Origin: Collybia mongolica
Taxonomy: Eukaryota; Basidiomycota; Agaricomycetes; Agaricales; Clitocybaceae
NCBI GenBank assembly: GCA_013420905.1
Contig: JAAXNY010000011.1
Span: 2,976,001 to 3,040,000, forward strand
Reading direction: 5' to 3'
DNA length: 64,000 bases
Translations under genes and position numbers: made by a program
The notes under the pieces: model-generated
Seen by the model: only the letters and a program-made list of their open reading frames with translations
Told to the model about the DNA's origin: nothing
The model's database searches: none
Shown: piece after piece, positions 55,530 through 64,000 of the stretch
Layout of the letters: each line of letters begins with the position of its first letter
Position numbering within the stretch: position 1 is the first letter of the stretch

Positions 55530-58500
55530 ATGGATACAGCGTCCGATTCTGCTGATATGAAGCCTCCACCAACCCCAGCACCATCGGCACCGAGACGCAT
55601 CCTCAAGCGCGCTGGGAACATCCTGACGAGCACTGGCCAGCCTGCTGTCAAAGGCCTCGACGAGATCCTCACCCAGAACAAGACGAGCAGCCATCCTGGG
55701 AGCAGCACACCGACACGTCAGCCAACAGACGAGCTGCAAGTGGGCTCCTCATCACCGCTGTCCAACTCCCCGCTGTCCACCTCACTGCCCACGCAGATGC
55801 ACCCCATGGCCCCCAAACTGAAGCTGAGCGCGTCGATCAAGCGCAAGTTCCGCGAGGTGCGGCAGTCCGCGGGGGCGCTGGGCCGTTCCAAGTCGTTGAG
55901 TCTTAGCGTCGTTAGTGGATTCGGTACTGGTGTTGGCGCCAATGTCGAGGGTAGAGGTGGTGGTGATGGTGGTGGTGGTGCACCGGAAAGAGGCGTGAAA
56001 CACGAAATAGGAGGTGGGATTGGAAATAGGGATGTCCCGAGCCCGAAACGGAAACCCGCCGGCATGCATGCTCGATCGGCTTCGTATTCATCCACCACTC
56101 GCCCGATAGTGCACCATTCCGCTAGCGCACCGGCAAGAACGTCCATGGATGCCCTCAGGAGCGTGCAGGAGGTGGCGCCAACGATGGAGACGGCGACGGC
56201 GACGGCAGTTGAGCACCCACCGACGTTTGCTGATATCACGGTGCCGCTGCTGTTGCAGCAGGGAACGCCCATGACGAAGGTTTCGAACAATAAAAGGAAG
56301 AAGCTGGTGTTCAGGTTGGACCCAGAGCTTGGGCAGATCAGTTGGGAGTCCAAACAGCGGCGTATCAGTGCGTTTCTCTCTCCCTCCCTCCACCTCGTTT
56401 CCTGCGAGCTAACATGTCAACAGTCCCGATCGAGACCATCAAAGAGCTACGATCCACCTCGGACGCCCGGTACTACCGCGAGCAGTTCCAGCTCGCAGCC
56501 GAGTACGAGGACCGATGGCTGACGATCGTCTACATCCTCGACGGCGTGTACAAGACGCTGCACCTCGTCGCGGACACCCGCGATATCTTCAAGATGTGGG
56601 ACGACGTCCTGCGGCGCATGCGCAAGGAGCTCGTGGGCGGGTGGGAGGTCCGCGAGGCGATCTGGGAGCGGCGGTGCTGGGGCGGGGGCGTGCCGTCCCC
56701 CGGGAACGGGGTGTCCGCCGAGGGCGTGAAGAAGGGGGATAAGCTATCGTTTGGGGAGGTGGAGAGGATGTGCAAGAGGTTGAATATCAACTCGAGCACG
56801 GAGGAGCTGCAGAGGCTGTTCAAGGTACGTCATACACCTAGTCTCTTTCGTCTCTGGTTTCTGCTAATGCTTTTTTGGTCCTTTTGCTTGTAGCAAGCTG
56901 ATACGCAGCAGCGTAATTTTCTGGACTTTGAGGACTTCCGCCGGTTCGTCAAGCTGCTCAAGGGCCGACCTGAGATCGATAGGCTGTTTAGGAAGGCGAG
57001 GGATAGGAGCGCGGGAGCGTACTCGTCGCCGGGGTCGAGCACGGCTGGGAAGCTGTTCGACTTTTCAGTGTTCGAGCGGTTCATGAGGGAGAAGCAGAAG
57101 GTACGTCTCGTCCTATTCTTTCCCTTCTTTCGCATATTTATCTACTATACATCCAGTCGAACCTCACCACGCAAGAGCTGCATGCCATCTTCGAGCGGTA
57201 CTCCGTCCCCGTCCCCACAGAGGCCAACGGCATTTCCAACCCTGCCTCTCCTGCGCTTCCCGGTCCTACAGAGGCAACGCCACGTCACATGACCTCAGAG
57301 ACGTTCACGTCCTTCCTCCTCTCGCCGGACAACTCGGCGTTCACGGACAACCACGCAAAGATTACGCACGCCATGACGCACCCGCTCTCGGACTACTACA
57401 TTTCGTCCTCGCACAATACCTACCTCGTGGGCCACCAGCTTGTCGGCGTCAGCACCATCGAAGGGTACATCCGCGCACTGCTGCATAGCTGTCGCAGTGT
57501 AGAGTGTACGTCGTCCAACTGCTTCCCCTTTCACCTCACCCCCAAAGCTGATTCTTTTCTGTAGTGGACATCTATGATGGCGACGTGGAGCCGATGATCT
57601 TTCACGGGAAGACGTTCACGTCCAAAGTCTCGCTGCGTGAGGTGTGCCATGCGATCATGAAGTACGGTTTCGTAGCATCGCCGTACCCCATCATCATCTC
57701 CGCCGAGGTACACTGCGGGCTCGCGGGGCAGGACATGATCGCGGAAATCATGGATGCCGTGTTTGGGGAGGTGCTTGTCAAGGCGCCCGTGTATGGCCGC
57801 CCAAAGATTGAGAGGCTGCCGAGCCCTGAGGAGCTGAAGGGGAGGATCTTGTTCAAGGTACGTCGATGTCTGATTATTGTGGATGGGGGGAATGCTCATG
57901 GGTACGTGGTAGACGAAGAACTTGTACATTGCGAGCGATGGGTATCAGGTCGAGGGCGAATATTTCTCTAGTGAGATGTCGGGGCCTACCTCGGGGTCGG
58001 CGTCATCGACCTCGGACTCGGATGCGATGTTTGAGCAGGCCCCGAATCGTAGGACGAATCCGAGGAGGAAGCAGTCTGATGCGGTCATGGGTACGCCCAC
58101 AACCTTTCATCCTTAAAGCATCCCAGCCTGACAGGTGGGCACTCCACCAGAGCTCAAAGAAGACTTCCTCAAACGCGGCTCCAGCGTCCTTCAACGCGTG
58201 CGCAGCGTCGGGAAATCCGCGTCCTCCGTCTCGTCCGCGAAATCCACGCCTCTAGCTACTCCCCCGTCGTCCCCTGCGTCCAACCTCAGCAAACTGCCCG
58301 TCTCTGTGTCCATCCCCAACTCCCCCTCCTCCCACCCCGCCTCGTCCTCGTCCGACCTCGACACGCAGACATTCGCCCTCCGCCCCCTGCCTACCCCCTA
58401 CTTCTCGCAGCCCCTCCACCCACACCTGCCCAAGGCCCCCCACCCAGGCAGCCAAGCGTCGCCGTACCCCCTTTCGTCCTCGCCGGGCACCACCTCCCTG

Positions 58501-59600
58501 GCGCTAAGCTCCGCAAAAACGAAGCCTCCAAAGATGTCCTTCGCGCTCCTCGCGCTGCTGGTGTACACCGTCGGCGTGAAGTGCCGCGGGATCAACAAGA
58601 AGGAGTCGTACGCGCCCGAGCACATGTTCTCGCTCTCGGAGACGGTGGCGAACAAGATGGTCCGCGCGGGGATCCAGGACCTGATTAAGCATTGCCGGAC
58701 GCACCTTGTGCGGGTGTATCCGAAGGGGTTGAGGCTGAATTCGACGAATTATGAGCCGCATAGGTATTGGAGTGCTGGGGCGCAGCTCGTTGCGATGAAC
58801 TGGCAGACCTTCGGTACGTTCCCCTTCCCCCTCCTCCTTCTTCCGCCTCACCTACATGTGCGTCTGACGTCTAAATGTATTGTTGTAGATCTGGGATACA
58901 TGATTAACCACACGATGTTCCAGCGGAATGGGCGGGCGGGGTACGTGCTGAAGCCGCCTGCGCTGCGCGGGCCGACGACGCACAAGGACCTGCTGTCCAA
59001 GCACACGTACCACTACCTCGACGTGCGCATCATCTCCGCGCAGCAGTTGCCGCGTGCACGGCGAGAGGTCGTGGACAGGGAGAAGGAGCGGGATCAGGTG
59101 GCGATCGACCCGTACGTCGAGGTGTCGATCCACGTCCCCGAGTGGCCGCAGGCCCAGGGCGCGGGGGCGGGGTCGGGTACGGGTACGGGTGCGGGTGGGG
59201 GCGCGGGCGTGGAGCCTGCGGCGGTGCCGGCGCGGACGATCTCGTACCGCACGGGGGTGGTGAAGAATAACGGGTTCAACCCCATGTGGGAGGAGACGCT
59301 GCGGATCCCGTTTGATTGTGTGGGGGATATGAGGGATCTGATCTTTGTGCGGTTCGTGGTGAGGCAGGGGGACCGGGATGACGTGGAGCCGCTGGCGGTT
59401 TATTGTGCGTCGTTGGGGAGTTTGGCGCATGGTGAGTTTATTTTGGTTTCTGGGGTATTGTGATGGGAGGGCTGGTTGCTGATGGGCGTTTTTTGTTTTG
59501 TTTGGGTGTAGGGTATCGACACCTTCCGTTGCATGATACGCAGCTTTCGCAGTATTTGTTCTCGACACTGTTTGTGCGTATCGGGATTTCTGATTCATAA
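55530..59600 (+). CDS. PLC1: Phosphoinositide-specific phospholipase C, 9 exons
   Basis: Hydrolyses PIP2 to diacylglycerol and inositol trisphosphate. Exons 55530-56367, 56424-56824, 56894-57100, 57157-57505, 57565-57857, 57913-58083, 58135-58813, 58889-59431, 59512-59600, giving 1189 residues. Ser/Pro-rich N-terminus; PH-like domain (about 245-370, KLVFRLDPELGQISWES); EF-hand-like region (about 385-500); X domain (about 555-700) with SSSHNTYLVGHQL (catalytic His near 567), ELDIYDGDVEP and EVHC (second His near 648); a long Ser-rich X-Y linker; Y domain from about 885 (LLVYTVGVKCRG, NSTNYEPHRYWSAGAQLVAM, NWQTFDLGYMINHTMFQ); C2 domain (about 1010-1160, DPYVEVSIHVP, NPMWEETLRIPF); end GYRHLPLHD, FSTLFVRI. 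The intron after 58083 needs a GTCATG donor to keep frame. The start has a CCACCATGG context. Confidence 0.93.
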
Positions 59601-61579
59601 TAGTTCTATAATCAACAAATCAATCAAATTATCGCTTTTATGAGACGTACCCGGCTTGCATTCATCACATAGATCCCCCCCACACGCACGCAGTACTCCG
59701 GTCCCATAATTGCTTTTCAGTTTTTGTTCTTTCTGTCCTCTGTTTTCTCGTGCAACGTATTCATACCTATGTAGAAACTATCTTACGCCCATCGCTTCGC
59801 TTTGATATGCATCACCCCCCCCCATCGTTACATTTGAAACCTTGCATTTGTAGAATAGAGTAGATACATGATTTTAATATTTATTGCGGAATGGACAAGT
59901 GGGTAGCCGGAGCATTAGATTTTGTTTGGTGTTAAGCGATAACGTAGTTGCGAGCAGGCGGGAGTAACGACGGGAACAACGATAGCCACTACATGTCACC
60001 GTGTCGCGTCGTTGGCTTGAATCACATGTTTTTGTTGACTGGTCACATGACGTACATAGCAAACCCATTACCGGTCAGTATTCTCGTTTACATCTGTTGG
60101 TTTTCTCCTCGACTCGAGAATGTAGATTGACTTTCAACGTCCGTATTTTGTTTCTTGCAAGGCCTACACATACAACACTCAAGGCCGCAACCATGTCAAG
60201 CTTCTGTGCCTCATAGGGCGAAACGAGGGTGCCGTTATGCAGCTCCTCTACGTAGCTTTTTCGATGGTGGCTCGACACGTCAGCCTTGCAACCTTGGACG
60301 CGGCGGGTCGTGAAGCACGAACGAAAGTCTTCCGTAATGTGCCTTGGTCTTCATCTTCCCCTGCCCAATAGGTTCAATTTCAAATTCAGGTCATTACGGG
60401 GAGTTTGGCGCCCGCGCCTATGATTCCTCCATATCTCATTTAGCGACGTAAACTTGACAGAGGATCGTGGTCTTCCGAGGAACTGTGGCGCGGCTGAATA
60501 GCATCGGACTGGAGATAAGAATGACATTCATACCTTGTTCTTCGCTCTTCTCAGCCCTTCCAGTTTCCCTTCTCTTAGAAGGCCTTCCCTAAACTGTAAC
60601 CGGTGAAGATAAGATGGGACATCCAAACGGCCATCACATTTTTCGTTTAAAAGAAGCAAACCCTTCAGTATGTGAGATTGGGTATCCTTGATTTCAGTCT
60701 ACTCAACAAAAGCACCCGCAGCTCTGAACGAAAGGCAGCCCCATGTTCCAAAAACTCCGGATTCATCGTCTAACATCTCACTCAGGGATCATGCGGAGTT
60801 AGGGGCGCGGGATTGACGGTTACGAGAAGCAGGTGATATGGTTCTGCTTCACTAAATTCGTCACCATATTTCATTTATGTTCTTTACTACCACGATTCTC
60901 TGAAAAGAAATACTCACACTTGATCCCATCTTGCTACTTTCTCAGCAAACACACGACAGCCATTGAAATACATTTGGGCATTGACTGTGCGGATGTATAT
61001 CCTCCCACTAATGGTGCCTAGCGAGGAAGAGTAGGGTTCGACGGGGAGGCATGCCTGGAGGTACGTCTATACCACAACGTAAGTATTGCTTATTGGAGTT
61101 ATAGCTACAATAAGTCGCCAAGGAGCTCTGGAGTCTCGATAATTCGACAGTCCATCGGAATGCTCTCGAAAGGCACTGATATGGGAAACATGCTGAGCTC
61201 CGTGGGCCCAAAGACATCTCTACCTACTGCCAAAATCCAACCCAAGTTGAATCCGACTATGACTTGACTCCTTGATACCCCGTTCAAGGTATCACGGTTA
61301 CTGAGTTCCCTTTATCTGCTCGCCGCTCTCTCTCGGAGTCAGGGGTATTTACAGACAAAGACCGCACGCAGAACTCAGGATCATCCCAGATTCAAGGCAC
61401 GACTAAAATCGTACGTCAATGATCATTTCGATACCCTCATTATTACAGTATGTATCGAATTGATTACTTTAAAGACACAGGAAGTTTGGTTTGAACGCGG
61501 TGCGCAATTATTCTATTCTAACGTAGTAGCTATTAACGAATGGATGTCCAGTTTAATGGAGTGGGTGTGGTGCAGCAGG
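59601..61579. other. Intergenic, no gene seen
   Basis: After the PLC stop: 3' UTR-like AT-rich sequence, then unassigned sequence. Short frames near 61008-61287 (minus) have no recognisable domain. Confidence 0.4.
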
Positions 61580-63000
61580 CTACCCTGGCGATTTAAAGCT
61601 CACCGCCTCCAAGTAAGCCGCTTCAAGGTTGAAGGAATGGTTTTTCCCGAGCAATTCTCGGCCCTCGAGGCCAACAGACCGGGTGCTCGACGAATTCGAG
61701 TCCTGGTGCTTAAACGGTTCTTGTCTACCACCACTGAATTTGTACGTCTGATTCGAGGCCACGAGTTGATCATCTCTCCGGAAAAGGCCGCTCAGGATAT
61801 GTGTCGCTGGTTTGGGTCGATAAGGGCTTTGTACGGGACCATACTCTAGTGTCTCCTACGTCAGTGTTAGTTCAACTGATCACATTGGCGGTGAAGAGGC
61901 ACTTACGTGTTCGTCAAGTGTCGGAAGTGGAGAAGACCCATTTACATGGCCGTTACTGCGTGAGCCATGAGACGGGTTTCCAGCGCTACTGAAAGCTTGA
62001 ACGATGTAGGCCAATATAGATCCTGGATGGTACAATGTGTCAACCGAGAATTGAAAACAGGCACAAAAGAAGTTGGAGATTGCTTTTACTTTTTCAAAAA
62101 TATTCAAAGGAATAGCCTGTCAAACATGGATCACCCGAACCGCCTCGGCATATTTATCAAGTGATTTTACCAAAAATCCACCAGGAAAATTTGCGTTACT
62201 GCATCCAGGAGCCATGCGAGAGAAAACAGTTAGGGGAGTCAAATGGTTGTGAACTGAACGAACGCATTGGTAATTATAGTAGTGTAGGGTGCACCTATCA
62301 AGGATCATTGGCAAAGCAAGCTTACCAACCAGACTCCCGGAGGGTCGTGTTTCTGGTGAAACAGACGCCGGAGGCGCAGAAGCGTTTACAGGTGTCATAA
62401 TTGAGGAATCACGTAAGGTATTACGAAAATATTTTCGAGGTATTGGGTACTGTGTACACGGTAACATCTCTGAGAAAGTAAAAACGCAGTGGCCACGGGT
62501 GTCAATAAATTCATTCAAGTTTCGGAGTTGAGTGTGATTTGACTAATCGTTTGGCGCAGAGTGCTGGGGTGCTGAGGCGTCAGCCGACATCCTTGATGAG
62601 GTTTGGGTGTTTGGATATTTGGCGCGCCTTGTGAAGGAGGGAAGGCTCTCACTGGGGGTAGTATAGGAGCAGAAGGTTCAATGATGGCCGGTTGCCAGGC
62701 CTCAAATACATTCAAAACGATGGGCTTATTGCCACTCTTGTAGAGCGATGGCATTCAGGGTAATCGCTTGCTCGGACTCGGAGCTCACAGACGGTCCATT
62801 AATTTTCAGAGATGCCGATATCAGGCCGTGGTTCGACAGCTCTGTCAGATGTTTGTGGTATGGCTGACGCGCAACAAATCTCTTCAGAGGCCCACGAGTG
62901 CCAATGCCTTCCACATGGCTTTTTACATTTTCCAAGAAGAAAATTTGTCAGTCTACCATGGTACATCAGTATCTGCACATTAATCATGTTCAAATACAAA
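61580..63000 (-). pseudogene. Degenerate copy 2 of an unknown gene family
   Basis: Inverted, diverged counterpart of 48681-49990. On the minus strand, in order: PRPDIGIS (about 62810), SNANFPGGFLV (about 62170), LYHPGSILAYIVQAFSSAGNPS (about 62030-61960), then SNQTYKFSGG, QEPFKHQD and FNLEAAYLE near 61750-61610. The order and spacing of these pieces match copy 1, but frames are interrupted several times (for example a stop at 61880). No known domain is recognised, so function is unknown. Confidence 0.45.
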
Positions 63001-64000
63001 ACTCTTTCTCGGCGGAAGGAAATTTCCTCACAAAGGAAAAAAGATGCCGATTCACGAACGCCTCCCGTGACCGACTGGGAATAGGCGCGCGCTTCTGTAT
63101 ACTAACAATTAAACGCCAGTTGATTGACATGTAACTTCCCACCCGCGATGATTGTTGTTCATGAATGTCCGTTCCTACTTCAGGGAATGGAATGAGATCC
63201 TATTGAGCACCAATCGGGTGGCATCTAATTTTTGGGATGGTGGATTGAGTGCGGTAGTACTCGTGTGGGGTGGGGGAGGTGTGGTGGAGGCCGCATATAA
63301 AGCTTTGATTTCGTAAACGCGGGATCTCTCGTGATGGGGCGTGAAACGGAACCAGAGATTGAGGTACAAGGTCGAAGATGCCGGAGTTGTAGTTGCTGAT
63401 ATGTAGACCTGAGGTAATTCACGCTTACGCATCTCTGTTTCTGTTTAGCTATCGCTCCACTGTCCAGCGCTTATTCTCGAATCTTCGGGTCTAAGTCTTC
63501 AAGAAAGCTGCTGGTTGTCATGTTTAATATTGTTCACATGCTGCAGCTCAAATGACGCGTGTAGTAGATGTCATGTCCCCCAAGGACAGTTACAGAGACT
63601 GGTCACCTGGCGAAACTGTGAAGTCGTTCTGAGTCCTGACATCAACTCGAGCGGTATGGGGCAAAGATTCAAAGTTTTACATAGCACTGAAGGGCTGTGT
63701 CCTGAGATTCAATTAATCATTGATGATTCTGCATCGTCACAGACAAGGTTGTTGTACAATGCATCACCACAGTATTCGCGTCAGGACTCAACATCACATG
63801 CTGTGAAGAACACGCGACATGGCGGCATGTCCCGTTCAACACGTGGAGCTCGCTTTTTCGGCGCTGTTCGGAGCTCGTTTCTCCTCACAGTAACAAGCAG
63901 GAAAAACTGTCCTTGGTGCGTCTACACGCTAAGTCTAGATGCAACACCATATAATGAACCTTGTTTGTATCGCGCTTCAGCTACCACCTTCTCCTTGTCT
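63001..64000. other. Window end, no confident gene
   Basis: A minus-strand frame at 63175-63432 is open but unrecognised and could belong to a gene beyond the window. Nothing else can be supported. Confidence 0.3.

Noticed and set aside
1..64000. CRISPR array, bacterial operon signals, rRNA or tRNA genes
   Set aside because: No regular direct repeats with unique spacers, and no tRNA cloverleaf or rRNA core sequence was noticed; the intron-rich gene structure is fungal.

Overview
The window looks like nuclear DNA of a filamentous basidiomycete, most likely a wood- or litter-decaying agaricomycete. The reasons are dense short GT-AG introns (about 50-90 nt), GC-rich housekeeping genes with C/G-ending codons, a Ras/Ste7-type signalling set, an AA9 lytic polysaccharide monooxygenase with a CBM1 tail, an F-box protein, and fungal Tc1, hAT, Copia and chromodomain-Gypsy elements. 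Exon joins below were made by hand from splice signals, reading-frame continuity and family motifs. No search was run.

Layout. 1-3.7 kb: AT-rich degenerate repeats with a hAT fossil. 3.9-9.3 kb: a divergent pair of signalling genes, a Ras GTPase (-) and a Ste7-type MAP kinase kinase (+). 9.3-26.8 kb: a transposon island. It holds a 1.07-kb non-autonomous hAT element with a perfect 8-bp target duplication, a 1.6-kb Tc1/mariner element with an intact DD34E transposase, a decayed Copia element split by a 3.8-kb hAT element, a small palindromic MITE-like repeat, and a complete young Gypsy chromovirus (20437-26781) with 5-bp target duplications, nearly identical LTRs, a gag/pol -1 frameshift site and a probable self-priming site. 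27.4-29.2 kb: a WD40 protein matching the Rpn14/PAAF1 proteasome-assembly chaperone.

31.5-50 kb is a more AT-rich accessory zone. It contains an AA9 LPMO-CBM1 gene (10 exons), a degenerate protein-kinase pair (one intact gene with HGN instead of HGD, one pseudogene), and an intronless F-box gene. Interleaved are three small secreted proteins (38.2, 42.0 and 46.7 kb) made of little more than a signal peptide, a Thr/Ser/Pro linker and a CBM1 domain. All three share the same internal exon plan (16-nt and 62-nt exons), an extra linker cysteine and a C-terminal ...CS. A fourth short secreted protein (44.7 kb) resembles the front half of this family without the CBM1. I consider this mini-CBM1 family, next to an LPMO, the most interesting content of the window.

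51.2-59.6 kb returns to GC-rich housekeeping genes: an MFS transporter (8 exons) and a phosphoinositide-specific phospholipase C (9 exons), separated by a diverged tandem repeat. Remnants of one gene family lie in inverted orientation at about 48.7-50.0 kb (+) and 61.6-63.0 kb (-), bracketing the MFS/PLC segment. Ras, Ste7 and PLC are all signal-transduction genes. The CBM1 proteins and the LPMO would act outside the cell on cellulose or chitin-like surfaces.
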